Below, piece after piece: positions 19,666 through 30,185 of a stretch of DNA of 64,000 nucleotides; position 1 is the first letter of the stretch; each line of letters opens with the position of its first letter. The translations under genes and the position numbers were made by a program. The notes under the pieces were generated by a model. The model was not told where the DNA came from. It saw nothing but the letters and a program-made list of their open reading frames with translations, and ran no database searches. Source of the DNA: Motiliproteus sp. MSK22-1 (GTDB lineage Bacteria; Pseudomonadota; Gammaproteobacteria; Pseudomonadales; Balneatricaceae); NCBI RefSeq assembly GCF_001968815.1, contig NZ_MIEQ01000020.1:1-64000 (forward strand), read 5' to 3'.

Positions 19666-20796
19666 CTAGTCTGCCGCATATTTGTTCATGCAGTTTTGGT
19701 AAGCGCTAGTTTCACGTAAGCCCATAAAATAACTATCAGCAAAGTAACTCAGCATACAGGCGGGATCTCTCTTCACTATTTTTCGGATACAGGCATAGGT
19801 TGCGTTGGGAGAACAGACCCTAAACCGGTCTATCGCATCAAAACCGGTTTTTGGGTGGGTAGCCAGTCGTGTAGCTACTCTGGACTGCACAACAGGTAAA
19901 CTTCCCTTGGGCAGCCTCATCTCCAGCTCAGCTAATTTCGAGGCCGACAAGTAGTTCCTAAACAGCCCGTAATCCAACTGCTGTAATAGTAAATAGTTAA
20001 GAAGCGCCTCTTGTGCATACCCATGCCGTTGATACAGCGACCCTAATAACAGGTAGCAGGCAACAACCCCTTCATCCGCACAACGATTCAGTTTTTTTAA
20101 CGCTTCAGGAAAGCTTCTTTTCGCCTTGGACCATTGGAGAAAATGCTGAATATAGAGTTCATTAATGGCTTGGGGCTGTCGAAGCTTAGCCGCATCCAGT
20201 AACTTTTTATCCGCCAGTGAAAGAGCTTCGCCCCCTTGTCTGAGCAGCCACTTGGAGTATAAATAAAGTCCCTGAGGGTTCGCTCTGACGGTATCCGCAC
20301 CATTACCACCAGCCACAGCCCTCATCGCCGATAACCAGGCAGGAGTCAGATTCAGACAACGCTGCCAACAATAATGAGCGGCATCCATCTGCCCCCTCTC
20401 AGCAGCTTTCTGGTAATACTGATACGCAAGTTCAGCGTTGACATCAAACCCGTAAGCTCCAAATTCATACAACCAACCAAGGATAAATAGGCCATCAGCA
20501 CTGTGTTCAAGGTTTGATACTAATATTGGATCAATTCGCCCAGCAGTGATTATTTTTTCCGCAGCCTTTTCGACAAATATTGAGACACCAACAGACGGGT
20601 TAACAATGGTTGTCGTGTTAACAGAGGGGACTTGAGTTGAAACAGCGGGTTGGCGCAGAGGAGCGATAGAGTCCGGCGTCGTTGGCTGAATGCCCGGAAC
20701 AGCCTGACTGGCAGGGTTCGCCAAGGTCGGCCAGGCAAACAAAAAGCAGCTGGCAGAAATAATAAACATACGCAGGTGTTGGAAAATCATAACCAA
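19666..20796 (-). CDS. exported Sel1/TPR-like repeat protein of unknown function
   Basis: A 376-residue protein with a signal peptide (MFIISASCFLFAWPTLANP) and a Sel1-like unit near residues 105-140 (ADGLFILGWLYEFGAYGFD then AYQYYQKAAERGQMDAAHY). Further helical repeats follow but are degenerate. Cysteines are frequent in the C-terminal third (CSPNATYAC, ACMLS, YQNCM), fitting a periplasmic, disulphide-bonded fold. It lies six bases after the 85-residue gene upstream and is probably co-transcribed with it. No function can be assigned beyond a likely protein-interaction scaffold. Confidence 0.7.
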   Translation of the reverse strand: MVMIFQHLRMFIISASCFLFAWPTLANPASQAVPGIQPTTPDSIAPLRQPAVSTQVPSVNTTTIVNPSVGVSIFVEKAAEKIITAGRIDPILVSNLEHSADGLFILGWLYEFGAYGFDVNAELAYQYYQKAAERGQMDAAHYCWQRCLNLTPAWLSAMRAVAGGNGADTVRANPQGLYLYSKWLLRQGGEALSLADKKLLDAAKLRQPQAINELYIQHFLQWSKAKRSFPEALKKLNRCADEGVVACYLLLGSLYQRHGYAQEALLNYLLLQQLDYGLFRNYLSASKLAELEMRLPKGSLPVVQSRVATRLATHPKTGFDAIDRFRVCSPNATYACIRKIVKRDPACMLSYFADSYFMGLRETSAYQNCMNKYAAD

Positions 20797-20802
20797 CCTG
20801 CC

Positions 20803-21060
20803 TCAGATTTGCTCTTCCCACTGAAGATTTCCGATTTCGACCCGTACCCAGTCAAAACCGACTTTACGAGCAACAGAAACCGCACCATCAAGGCTCTTGA
20901 ATTCTCTCTCGCTATTATTGCGCTGCAAGGTCAGAGCTTCTTCCCGATCGTCCTGGGTGACAAATTTCAGGTTCCAGCCTTTCGCCATTGATATCGGCAC
21001 TGCGCGGCATAGTTTGAAGCAACCTGCATTAAAGAGAAGTTTCAATTCCTTTTCTTGCAT
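20803..21060 (-). CDS. small hypothetical protein, 85 residues
   Basis: A short cytoplasmic protein without a signal or membrane segment. Its middle reads like a compact alpha/beta domain (WNLKFVTQDDREEALTLQ, then EFKSLDGAVSVARKVGFDWV), a pattern I associate loosely with small plasmid- or partition-associated proteins, but not firmly enough to name. It is followed after six bases by the Sel1-like gene. The ATG lies next to an A/T-rich upstream region. Coding potential is supported by tight packing with the downstream gene. Confidence 0.6.
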   Translation of the reverse strand: MQEKELKLLFNAGCFKLCRAVPISMAKGWNLKFVTQDDREEALTLQRNNSEREFKSLDGAVSVARKVGFDWVRVEIGNLQWEEQI

Positions 21061-21455
21061 GTCATTTTTTCTTATAGATGTTCATGTTTCGTTTAAGTTT
21101 ACTTTATATCTGATAATAATCAATCACTATCTAATTTTGATTATCTATTTCGAGATATGGTTATTCGTAAATATTGTTGATTTAAAACAGGCCTGTGCTA
21201 ATTCAGACAAGATTCAGTAGCTGTTTTTCCAACCAAAGCTTCAATTCATAACAGTCTCCTTAAAAAGATATATGCCCCTGACCTTTCCCTCCTTTGACTT
21301 GCCGCTGCGCCCCGTAGTTTCTATCTTCATGAAAGGGTATACTCTCGCATCTATTATTGGGGAGGCTTACTCTGAATGCAGATTTCGCAGTCGGCTGCCT
21401 CCTTGGCACTGTTGCCCGCCCACTTAATCAGCAAAGAGACATTCGGAATTCTGTA
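21061..21455. other. A/T-rich intergenic region, no gene seen
   Basis: This 395-bp spacer separates two divergent units. The left half (21061-21190) is strongly A/T-rich and probably holds the promoter of the minus-strand small gene. A TATACT -10-like box occurs at about 21338-21343 for the rhodanese gene, without a good -35. I see no terminator, RNA gene or coding frame with support. Confidence 0.55.
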
Positions 21456-21872
21456 ATGGAGCAATATATCGAGTTTGCAACCAACCACTGGGAGTTGGTA
21501 TTGGCATTTGCAGCGACCTTGGCCATGCTGTTGTACAATGAATCCCGCAAAGGTGGAAAATCCGTTTCTACCCACATTGCGACTCAGATGATCAACAAAG
21601 ATGAGGCTGTTCTGCTGGATATTCGGCCGAAGAAAGAATTTAAAACCGGCCATATCGTTTCATCAGTTAACATTCCCTATGCTGAATTAGATAAACGCAT
21701 AAGCGAAATACAGAAATTTCGCGATAAGCCCGTTATTGTGGTTTGCAACCTGGGTCAAACATCATCCGGAGCTGCCAAGAAACTCAAGGACGCTGAGTTC
21801 ACCAATGTGGTAAAACTGCAAGGCGGTATTACTGAGTGGAAGTCTCAGAATCTACCTCTGACTAAGAAATAA
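21456..21872 (+). CDS. yibN: membrane-anchored rhodanese-like protein (YibN-like)
   Basis: A 138-residue protein with one N-terminal transmembrane segment (WELVLAFAATLAMLLY) and a single rhodanese domain whose active-site loop is CNLGQTS (Cys97), preceded by LLDIRPKKEFKTGHI. The start at 21456 removes a spurious 33-residue extension and gives the usual YibN architecture. It heads the yibN-grxC-secB cluster conserved in gammaproteobacteria. Sulfurtransferase activity is plausible from the intact cysteine; the biological substrate is unknown. Confidence 0.9.
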   Translation: MEQYIEFATNHWELVLAFAATLAMLLYNESRKGGKSVSTHIATQMINKDEAVLLDIRPKKEFKTGHIVSSVNIPYAELDKRISEIQKFRDKPVIVVCNLGQTSSGAAKKLKDAEFTNVVKLQGGITEWKSQNLPLTKK

Positions 21873-21878
21873 ATTATC

Positions 21879-22133
21879 ATGGCCACAATTGATTTTTACG
21901 GTACTCAGTATTGCCCATACTGCGTTCGCGCCAAAGCCCTGCTAGAAAAAAAACACGTCAGCTTCAATGAAATAAGAGTTGACCTTGAACCTGCCAAGCG
22001 CGGGGAAATGCAGCAAAGAGGTGGTGGTCGCACCGTACCACAGATTTTTATTGATGATGTCAGTATCGGTGGCTGTGACGAACTTCACGCACTAGAACGT
22101 AGCGGCGAATTAGACCCATTACTTGAAGGCTAA
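21879..22133 (+). CDS. grxC: glutaredoxin 3
   Basis: An 84-residue glutaredoxin with the redox motif CPYC (residues 12-15), the TVPQIFI cis-proline segment and the glutathione-binding GGCDEL. It reduces disulphides with glutathione in the cytoplasm. It starts six bases after the rhodanese gene and precedes secB, the conserved order. Confidence 0.96.
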   Translation: MATIDFYGTQYCPYCVRAKALLEKKHVSFNEIRVDLEPAKRGEMQQRGGGRTVPQIFIDDVSIGGCDELHALERSGELDPLLEG

Positions 22134-22221
22134 AGATTCAAAGTCAGCTGATTCAAAAACGATGATTCTTAAAATAAACAACCCGGTTTTATTGGTTATC
22201 AGGAACAAAGGAAACTAAGCG

Positions 22222-22704
22222 ATGGCTGAACAAGAAGCAACTCCACAAACAGAAAACGACCAGGCTCAGCCTCATTTTTCTGTACAACGTTTATACCTGA
22301 AAGATGCATCTTTCGAAGCTCCGGGCTCACCAGCGCTTTTCACTAAGCAATGGGCACCAGAAGTCGGCCTCGATCTGAACACTCGCACAAAAAAAATTAA
22401 CGAAGACCTGTACGAAGTTGTACTGACACTGACGGTAACGGCTAAAAGTGAAGGTGAAACAGCTTTCTTGATAGAAATCCAGCAAGCCGGCCTATTTCAG
22501 ATTCAGAACATAGAGGGCCCAGGGCTGCAGCATACGCTAGGTGCTTTCTGCCCCACGATTCTGTTCCCTTACGCTAGAGAGGCCGTGGATAACCTGGCAA
22601 ACAAAGGTAGTTTCCCTCCCCTCATGTTGGCCCCCGTCAACTTTGAAGCTCTGTTTGCCGAGCAAATGCAGCAGCAGGAAGCAGAAGCCCAGGAAACTCA
22701 CTGA
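22222..22704 (+). CDS. secB: protein-export chaperone SecB
   Basis: A 160-residue tetrameric chaperone that holds precursors unfolded and delivers them to SecA. The conserved core ([27 protein letters not shown], the LLEIQQAG-like [22 protein letters not shown] and [15 protein letters not shown]) is intact. The N and C termini are acidic and glutamine-rich. AAGGAA lies about ten bases before the ATG. An intrinsic terminator follows 50 bp after the stop. Confidence 0.97.
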   Translation: MAEQEATPQTENDQAQPHFSVQRLYLKDASFEAPGSPALFTKQWAPEVGLDLNTRTKKINEDLYEVVLTLTVTAKSEGETAFLIEIQQAGLFQIQNIEGPGLQHTLGAFCPTILFPYAREAVDNLANKGSFPPLMLAPVNFEALFAEQMQQQEAEAQETH

Positions 22705-22753
22705 TTGATCAGACAATCTTTGGACGTTACCCTTTAGGGCATTTATTCAAAAT

Positions 22754-22780
22754 GCCTCGGAGATTCTTCGGGGCTTTTTT
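22754..22780 (+). terminator. intrinsic terminator after secB
   Basis: An 8-bp stem (GCCTCGGA with TTCGGGGC, including G-U pairs) with a five-base loop is followed by six T. It closes the yibN-grxC-secB unit. Confidence 0.85.
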
Positions 22781-22840
22781 GTTTACCACTCCGCACTGCA
22801 GTCATCCGATAACCCAGTCTCTTTCGGAAAATATTCTGTC

Positions 22841-22870
22841 AAAAAAAAAACCCCGTTCAATCGAACGGGG
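22841..22870 (-). terminator. intrinsic terminator after greA
   Basis: CCCCGTTC and GAACGGGG form a perfect 8-bp stem with a four-base loop; on the minus strand it is followed by ten T. It ends the carA-carB-greA transcription unit. Confidence 0.92.
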
Positions 22871-22918
22871 CTTTACTATTCAAGGCGAGCCATTAAAGCC
22901 CGCAAACTAAAAATCAAC

Positions 22919-23395
22919 CTAAATATGGCGTACCTGGTCAATTTCATACTCAACCCCACCATTAGGGGTTTTGACCACTACGACATCACCCTCTTCTTTG
23001 CCGATAAGCGCTCTGGCAATTGGCGAGTTGACTGAGATTTTCTTGTGCTTTAGATCAGCTTCATCATCTCCAACAATCTGGTAACAAACTGTATCATCAG
23101 TATCCAGATTAATGATATCCACTGTCGTGCCAAAAATAACTTTTCCAGTTTGAGGAATCTTGGTGACATCAATCACCTGAGAACCTGAAAGCTTGCTTTC
23201 AATTTCCTTTATCCGTCCCTCGGTAAACCCCTGCTGCTCACGAGCCGCATGGTATTCGGCATTTTCTTTTAGATCACCGTGTTCACGAGCCTCGGCAATC
23301 GCCTGAATAATCCGTGGACGCTCGACAGTTTTAAGTTGGTTGAGTTCTTCACGGAGCTTCTGCTCACCATGAATCGTCATTGGTACTTTATTCAT
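22919..23395 (-). CDS. greA: transcription elongation factor GreA
   Basis: GreA rescues backtracked RNA polymerase by stimulating cleavage of the transcript 3' end. The 158-residue protein has the N-terminal coiled coil with the acidic tip ([16 protein letters not shown]) and the C-terminal FKBP-like domain ([19 protein letters not shown]). Its ATG overlaps the carB stop by four bases (ATGA), so it is coupled to carB. The gene order carA-carB-greA is conserved in gammaproteobacteria. Confidence 0.97.
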   Translation of the reverse strand: MNKVPMTIHGEQKLREELNQLKTVERPRIIQAIAEAREHGDLKENAEYHAAREQQGFTEGRIKEIESKLSGSQVIDVTKIPQTGKVIFGTTVDIINLDTDDTVCYQIVGDDEADLKHKKISVNSPIARALIGKEEGDVVVVKTPNGGVEYEIDQVRHI

Positions 23396-26300
23396 ACACT
23401 AATACCTGCATGTAATTCCTGTAGGCTACGGACGTCCTTCTCTTCACCAAATTGTAACGCTTCAACTTCCGCTTCAGCACCCGCCAGGGTCGTGGTATAC
23501 GGTATTTTATGTTGCAACGCAGAGCGGCGAATTTCGGCTGAGTCCCGAATAGCACTACGACCTTCAGTGGTGTTTACCACATATACGATTTCGTCGTTCT
23601 TTATCATATCGACGATATTTGGCCGACCTTCGGTCACCTTATTAACAAGTTCCGCACCAATACCATTGTCGGCCAATAATTGATGGGTTCCTGCTGTGGC
23701 AACCAGTTCAAAGCCTAGCTCAACCAAGGACTTGGCGACAGCCAAGGCCCCTGGCTTGTCTACATCACGAACACTCACAAAAGCCTTACCCGGCTCCGGC
23801 AATATTTCATTTGTTCCGATATGTGCTTTGGAAAACGCTTCTCCGAAACTGGTACCCACGCCCATCACTTCCCCGGTAGATTTCATCTCTGGACCGAGAA
23901 TCGGATCAACACCCTGGAACTTATTAAACGGGAATACAGCCTCTTTAACACAGTAGTATGGTGGAATAATCTCCCGAGTGAAGCCTTGCTCTTCCAGACT
24001 GGTACCAGCCATGACTCGCGCTGCTATTTTTGCCAGAGATGCACCGATGCACTTGGAAACAAAAGGTACCGTCCGAGAAGCACGAGGGTTGACTTCAATA
24101 ACATAGATCTCGCCATCCTGATAGGCCAGCTGAGTATTCATCAGGCCGACAACACCAAGCTCCAGCGCCATCATCGACACTATTTCACGCATTCTGTCCT
24201 GAACATCATCTGCCAGATTATATGGCGGAAGAGAACAAGCCGAATCACCGGAATGTACGCCACACTGCTCGATATGCTGCATAATCGCGCCAATAACGAC
24301 TTTCTCCCCATCGCAGACCGCATCAATATCCACTTCGATCGCCGCAGATAAAAAACGGTCTAACAAAACGGGTGCATCATTAGAGACCTGCACAGCTTCG
24401 TTCATATAACGACGCAACTCTTCGTCGTTGTAAACGATCTCCATGGCCCGTCCACCCAGCACATATGAGGGGCGGACAACCATCGGATACCCGATCTGTT
24501 CCGCTTTAACGATCGCTTCTTCCAGGCTTCGTACGGTGGCGTTCTCAGGCTGTTTCAGATTCAGCCGCTGGATCATTTGCTGGAAACGCTCACGATCTTC
24601 AGCACGGTCAATCGCTTCTGGGCTGGTGCCGATAATCGGTACACCTGCAGCTTCTAGCGCAACGGCCAGCTTCAGCGGAGTTTGCCCACCATACTGCACT
24701 ATCACACCTTTCGGCTGCTCAACATTCACGATTTCCAGAACATCTTCCAGCGTTACCGGCTCAAAATATAGACGATCAGAAGTATCGTAGTCGGTTGAAA
24801 CCGTTTCCGGATTACAGTTAACCATAATGGTTTCGTAGCCATCTTCACGCATCGCCAGTGCAGCATGAACACAGCAGTAGTCAAACTCAATGCCCTGGCC
24901 AATACGGTTTGGACCACCACCGAGAACCATGATCTTGTCTCGATCACTGGGATTAGCCTCGCACTCTTCTTCATAAGTGGAGTACATATAAGCAGTATCG
25001 GTCGCAAATTCTGCTGAACAGGTGTCAACACGCTTATACACAGGTCGCAAGCCCATGCCATGCCGACGCTTACGGAATTCTTTTTCAGTCACGCCTAACA
25101 GCTTGGCCAGTCGCCCATCTGAAAAGCCTTTGCGTTTTAAGCGATAGACCAGATCTTTGCTTAATTCACTCAAAGCCAGCTTGGAAACCGCTTGCTCTTC
25201 TTTAATCAGGTCTTCCAATTGAACCAGGAACCAGTGATCAACACCGCTGAGCTGATAAATTTCGTCAACGGAAAGACCAAAGCGCAACGCATCACCGATA
25301 TACCAGATACGATCTGAACCGGGATTCTTTAATTCACGCACCAGAGTGTCACGGGCATCTTTTGATTCCAAATCAACAATAGGATCAAATCCTTCAACAC
25401 CAACTTCCAACCCTCGAAGTGCCTTCTGCATGGATTCCTGCAAAGTACGGCCAATAGCCATCACTTCACCCACAGATTTCATCTGAGTGGTTAGCCGGTC
25501 ATTGGCCTGGGGGAATTTCTCAAATGCAAAACGTGGAATTTTAGTCACCACGTAATCAATGGCAGGCTCAAAAGAAGCAGGAGTGCGACCGCCTGTGATA
25601 TCGTTCTGCAATTCGTCCAGGGTGTATCCCACCGCCAGCTTGGCAGCAACTTTAGCAATAGGGAAGCCGGTGGCTTTAGAAGCCAGAGCAGATGAACGGG
25701 ATACCCTTGGATTCATCTCGATAACAACCAGGCGCCCGGTTTTTGGATCCATGCCAAATTGCACATTTGAGCCGCCGGTTTCAACACCAATTTCACGCAA
25801 CACCGCCAGAGATGCATTCCGCATGATCTGGTATTCTTTGTCCGTCAGGGTTTGTGCCGGAGCAACGGTGATTGAGTCTCCCGTATGCACACCCATCGCG
25901 TCAAAATTCTCAATCGCGCAGACAATGATGCAGTTATCGTTCTTATCACGAACGACCTCCATCTCATATTCTTTCCAACCAATCAGAGACTCATCGATCA
26001 ACAGCTCACTGGTGGGAGATAAATCCAATCCTCGTTCACAGATTTCAACAAACTCTTCTTTGTTGTAGGCAATACCTCCGCCGGTCCCCCCCATAGTAAA
26101 GGATGGACGAATAATACAGGGAAAGCCCAATTGCCCCTGGACCTGCATTGCTTCTTCCAGACTGTGAGCGATTGCTGCACGTGGACACTCCAGGCCGATA
26201 GACTTCATCGCCTTATCAAATCGATCGCGGTCTTCTGCTTTATCAATGGCATCCTGGGTAGCACCGATCATTTCAACATCAAACTGATCAAGAACCCCTT

Positions 26301-26613
26301 CACGGGCAAGATCCAGCGCACAGTTCAATGCTGTTTGACCGCCCATTGTCGGCAACAATGCATCAGGGCGTTCCTTCTCAATGATCTTGGCAACAGTCTT
26401 CCAATGAATCGGCTCGATATAGGTCGCATCCGCCATCGCTGGATCAGTCATAATGGTGGCTGGGTTGGAGTTCACCAGAATAACGCGATAGCCCTCTTCA
26501 CGCAGAGCCTTACAGGCTTGGGCGCCAGAGTAGTCAAACTCACAGGCCTGACCGATAATGATCGGACCTGCGCCCAGGATTAGAATGCTTTTTAAGTCAG
26601 TACGTTTTGGCAT
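23392..26613 (-). CDS. carB: carbamoyl-phosphate synthase large subunit
   Basis: CarB makes carbamoyl phosphate from ammonia (from CarA), bicarbonate and two ATP, feeding pyrimidine and arginine synthesis. The 1073-residue protein has the duplicated ATP-grasp halves (each opening with a GAGPIIIGQ- or [15 protein letters not shown]-type motif), the oligomerisation region between them and a C-terminal MGS-type allosteric domain starting near residue 940. The length is normal. It follows carA after a 100-bp spacer and overlaps greA by four bases. Confidence 0.98.
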   Translation of the reverse strand: MPKRTDLKSILILGAGPIIIGQACEFDYSGAQACKALREEGYRVILVNSNPATIMTDPAMADATYIEPIHWKTVAKIIEKERPDALLPTMGGQTALNCALDLAREGVLDQFDVEMIGATQDAIDKAEDRDRFDKAMKSIGLECPRAAIAHSLEEAMQVQGQLGFPCIIRPSFTMGGTGGGIAYNKEEFVEICERGLDLSPTSELLIDESLIGWKEYEMEVVRDKNDNCIIVCAIENFDAMGVHTGDSITVAPAQTLTDKEYQIMRNASLAVLREIGVETGGSNVQFGMDPKTGRLVVIEMNPRVSRSSALASKATGFPIAKVAAKLAVGYTLDELQNDITGGRTPASFEPAIDYVVTKIPRFAFEKFPQANDRLTTQMKSVGEVMAIGRTLQESMQKALRGLEVGVEGFDPIVDLESKDARDTLVRELKNPGSDRIWYIGDALRFGLSVDEIYQLSGVDHWFLVQLEDLIKEEQAVSKLALSELSKDLVYRLKRKGFSDGRLAKLLGVTEKEFRKRRHGMGLRPVYKRVDTCSAEFATDTAYMYSTYEEECEANPSDRDKIMVLGGGPNRIGQGIEFDYCCVHAALAMREDGYETIMVNCNPETVSTDYDTSDRLYFEPVTLEDVLEIVNVEQPKGVIVQYGGQTPLKLAVALEAAGVPIIGTSPEAIDRAEDRERFQQMIQRLNLKQPENATVRSLEEAIVKAEQIGYPMVVRPSYVLGGRAMEIVYNDEELRRYMNEAVQVSNDAPVLLDRFLSAAIEVDIDAVCDGEKVVIGAIMQHIEQCGVHSGDSACSLPPYNLADDVQDRMREIVSMMALELGVVGLMNTQLAYQDGEIYVIEVNPRASRTVPFVSKCIGASLAKIAARVMAGTSLEEQGFTREIIPPYYCVKEAVFPFNKFQGVDPILGPEMKSTGEVMGVGTSFGEAFSKAHIGTNEILPEPGKAFVSVRDVDKPGALAVAKSLVELGFELVATAGTHQLLADNGIGAELVNKVTEGRPNIVDMIKNDEIVYVVNTTEGRSAIRDSAEIRRSALQHKIPYTTTLAGAEAEVEALQFGEEKDVRSLQELHAGISV

Positions 26614-26713
26614 TTATCAGAACCGGTATTGTTTGTTCAATATAAAAGCTGTTCAGCAAAACAGTTACTCATTACCTGCTGGGAGTGCGCCGATGCGCAC
26701 ACCCACCCCTTAG

Positions 26714-27850
26714 TTAACGACGGGCCTGCATTGAATCGATAAAACGATCAAACAGTGGTGCCACATCGTGAGGGCCAGGACTTGCTTCAGGGTGTCCCTG
26801 GAAGCTAAAGGCCGACTTATCCGTTCGCTCGATACCTTGTAACGAGCCATCAAATAACGACTTGTGCGTAGCACTCAGATTGTCAGGAAGGGATTCTTCA
26901 TCAACGGCAAAACCGTGGTTCTGGCTGGTAATCATCACAACACCGGAATCCAGCTGCTGAACAGGATGATTGGCGCCATGATGACCAAACTTCATCTTGA
27001 TGGTTTTAGCACCGCTGGCAAGAGACAACAGTTGATGTCCCAGGCAGATACCAAAAATGGGCAGGTCAGCATCCAGAATTTCTTTGATCGCGGCAATAGC
27101 ATAGTCGCAAGGCTCTGGATCACCAGGGCCGTTAGACAAGAACACACCATCAGGATTCAACGCCAAAACGTCTTTTGCCGGAGTCTGGGCCGGAACCACC
27201 GTCAGCTTACAGCCACGCTCGACCAGCATCCGAAGAATATTGCGTTTAACACCAAAGTCATAAGCAACAACGTGGAACGGCGATTCCTCTGCAGCTACAC
27301 CGTAACCGTCGACCAGATCCCAGGTGGATTCAGTCCACTCATAGGGGCTGTCAACAGTCACTTCCTTCGCCAGATCCATCCCTTTCAAGCCAGGGAAAGC
27401 GTTGGCTAGCTCTACCGCTGCCGACTCGTCTTCAACGACCGCATCGCCAGTGATAATGCAGCCATTTTGTGCGCCTTTCTCCCGTAGAATCCGGGTCAGA
27501 CGACGGGTATCAATATCAGCAATGCCAATAATATTTCGTGCCTTAAGGTAGTCTGACAGGGACTGCTCACTGCGCCAGCTACTGGCGACCAGTGGTAAAT
27601 CGCGAATAACCAATCCAGCAGCCCAGATATTGGCAGACTCTTCATCTTCGGAGTTGATACCGGTATTGCCGATATGTGGATAAGTCAGAGTTACGATTTG
27701 CCGTGCATAGGAAGGATCGGTCAGGATCTCCTGGTAGCCGGTCATCGAGGTATTAAATACCACCTCGCCACTAGTCTGTCCCTCAGCACCAATGGCTATG
27801 CCCCTGAAAATGCTACCGTCAGCCAAGGCCAGAATGGCTGGTCTAGTCAA
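26714..27850 (-). CDS. carA: carbamoyl-phosphate synthase small subunit
   Basis: CarA is the glutamine amidotransferase subunit that supplies ammonia to CarB. The C-terminal class I amidotransferase has the nucleophile motif [10 protein letters not shown] and the late [10 protein letters not shown] with catalytic His and Glu. I place the start at TTG 27850 ([17 protein letters not shown]), because a GGAGAGG lies five bases upstream and Pseudomonas CarA starts the same way. A GTG at 27865 is also in frame but lies inside the ribosome-binding site. The length of 378 residues is normal. Confidence 0.96.
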   Translation of the reverse strand: MTRPAILALADGSIFRGIAIGAEGQTSGEVVFNTSMTGYQEILTDPSYARQIVTLTYPHIGNTGINSEDEESANIWAAGLVIRDLPLVASSWRSEQSLSDYLKARNIIGIADIDTRRLTRILREKGAQNGCIITGDAVVEDESAAVELANAFPGLKGMDLAKEVTVDSPYEWTESTWDLVDGYGVAAEESPFHVVAYDFGVKRNILRMLVERGCKLTVVPAQTPAKDVLALNPDGVFLSNGPGDPEPCDYAIAAIKEILDADLPIFGICLGHQLLSLASGAKTIKMKFGHHGANHPVQQLDSGVVMITSQNHGFAVDEESLPDNLSATHKSLFDGSLQGIERTDKSAFSFQGHPEASPGPHDVAPLFDRFIDSMQARR

Positions 27851-27950
27851 TGTCGCCTCTCCCACAAAAAACTTCGATGAATTCGAATTTCAACTACTGG
27901 AATTTTCACTACCAAACAGAAAAAACAGTAAATTCAAGACTTTATCTACA

Positions 27951-27988
27951 AAAAGCGGGATGCAAATCAATCATTGCATCCCGCTTTT
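27951..27988 (-). terminator. strong bidirectional terminator upstream of carA
   Basis: A perfect 15-bp stem (AAAAGCGGGATGCAA with TTGCATCCCGCTTTT) with an eight-base loop; the U-rich side serves both strands. It lies 100 bp upstream of the carA start and about 180 bp downstream of another terminator that already closes the OmpA-family gene, so it has no obvious gene to terminate. It may be an attenuator in the carA leader or the end of a small RNA. Confidence 0.8.
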
Positions 27989-28171
27989 TATCAATTATTC
28001 CAACCGACCACTTTGACGTGGCCAAATTCGCTGCATACTACTAAAAAATGAGCCATAAATCTAGATGGTCGGCCATCTCAAAACAAATAGTCAAAATCAA
28101 GGAACAATTAAACAATTACCTCTGAATAAGATAACATCCACACATACCAGCTCAATGCATTTAACTGATAG
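27989..28171. other. structured spacer between two terminators, no protein gene seen
   Basis: The interval holds a small hairpin AGATGG-TCGG-CCATCT (28063-28078) and a 7-bp complement (CCGACCA at 28004-28010 with TGGTCGG at 28066-28072) plus a CCAC/GTGG stem at 28008-28021. No convincing promoter boxes or coding frame were found. It probably contains the carA promoter region and possibly a small RNA on the minus strand. Confidence 0.45.
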
Positions 28172-28208
28172 AAAAAACCCGCTGAACCAGAAGGCACAGC
28201 GGGTTTTT
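28172..28208 (-). terminator. intrinsic terminator after the OmpA-family gene
   Basis: AAAAACCCGCTG pairs with CAGCGGGTTTTT over 12 bp around a 12-base loop; the minus strand ends in six T. It lies about 70 bp after the stop of the OmpA-family gene. Confidence 0.88.
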
Positions 28209-28280
28209 ATTACATCAAGAGTACTCTAAATCAAAGCTGGCTAAATACCGGCTATCTTAAAGCCTCCCAGGTTCAGATAT

Positions 28281-29051
28281 TTACTTCTCAACCATACCTT
28301 TTACAACAGCAACTACGCGACGGTTTTCGCGACGACCTTCTTTGGTTTTGTTGGATGCAACAGGGCGAGTTTCACCATAACCTTCTGCTTTAACACGGTT
28401 TTTAGCGATACCATATTTGTTAACCAGGTCATTAGCAACGGCTTGCGCACGACGCAGAGACAACTGCTGGTTATATGCTTCTTTACCAGTGCTGTCAGTA
28501 TGACCTTCGATGTAAGCCAGAGAACCCGGTGCTTTTTTCATAAAGTCAGCAACACGTGCAATTTCACCATCGTACGCTCTGGTTACTACGGCAGAATCAA
28601 GTGCAAAGTAAACATTCAGATTAACTTCCATCAGTACCTGAGCCTTGATCTCACAGCCATTCACATCAACTGTAGCACCAGGAGGTGTTCTCAAGCACTT
28701 GTCCTTATAGTTAGGTACACCGTCATTGTCACTGTCTAATGGGCAACCATCACGGTCAACCAGTACACCTGCAGGAGTGTTCGGGCACTTATCGTTAACA
28801 TCAACAACACCATCACCATCACTATCAGACGGAGTTACCATTGGAGCAGGTATATCGTCACAACCTTCAACCCGGGATCCTGCGAACCAGTCCTTACCCC
28901 TGACACAGTCCCCATTACTATCTTTAACAAATACTCCGTTGGAATCATGCCAGTAGACGTCATGATTCTGCTTACCAGTATCATGAGCAAGAGCAGCTAC
29001 AGGTAGACTAAACATTGCTACAACCGCTGACGTAATGAGCATTTTCTTCAT
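28281..29051 (-). CDS. OmpA-family outer membrane protein with type-3 repeats
   Basis: A 256-residue secreted protein: signal peptide (MKKMLITSAVVAMFSLPVAALA), a short N-terminal region with GDCVRGKDWFAG, two thrombospondin type-3-like calcium-binding repeats (DSDGDGVVDVNDKCPNTPAG, then DSDNDGVPNYKDKC) and a C-terminal OmpA peptidoglycan-binding domain (YIEGHTDSTGKEAYNQQLS, RRAQAV, GYGETRP). The start at 29051 has AAGGAG seven bases upstream; an in-frame extension to 29267 lacks coding character. It is inserted between dapB and carA and has its own terminator, so is probably expressed separately as an abundant envelope protein. Confidence 0.9.
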   Translation of the reverse strand: MKKMLITSAVVAMFSLPVAALAHDTGKQNHDVYWHDSNGVFVKDSNGDCVRGKDWFAGSRVEGCDDIPAPMVTPSDSDGDGVVDVNDKCPNTPAGVLVDRDGCPLDSDNDGVPNYKDKCLRTPPGATVDVNGCEIKAQVLMEVNLNVYFALDSAVVTRAYDGEIARVADFMKKAPGSLAYIEGHTDSTGKEAYNQQLSLRRAQAVANDLVNKYGIAKNRVKAEGYGETRPVASNKTKEGRRENRRVVAVVKGMVEK

Positions 29052-29312
29052 TCTATATCTCCTTGAAAAAACAAAATTCGGCATAGTATAACCAATCCGA
29101 ATCACAACATGTTCTGATTTGTTCGGCACCACACCGGCAAACCATTGTTTTGATGCGCAAACACCCACACACGAAACCAGACACTTATTTTTTATAACAC
29201 AACTGTTTATAAATGCAGATCTAAGCGCTGTCCACTCAAATACCGGATAACTATCAAAAAAAGTCAAAATTCACCGGCATCAGGCCCATACATTGCCTGA
29301 CAACATCAAGAA

Positions 29313-30182
<870 letters not shown>

Positions 30183-30185
30183 AGA

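Noticed and set aside
29052-29267. 72-residue N-terminal extension of the OmpA-family protein
   Set aside because: The true start at 29051 is followed by a perfect signal peptide and preceded by AAGGAG; the extension is cysteine-rich, basic and lacks coding character.
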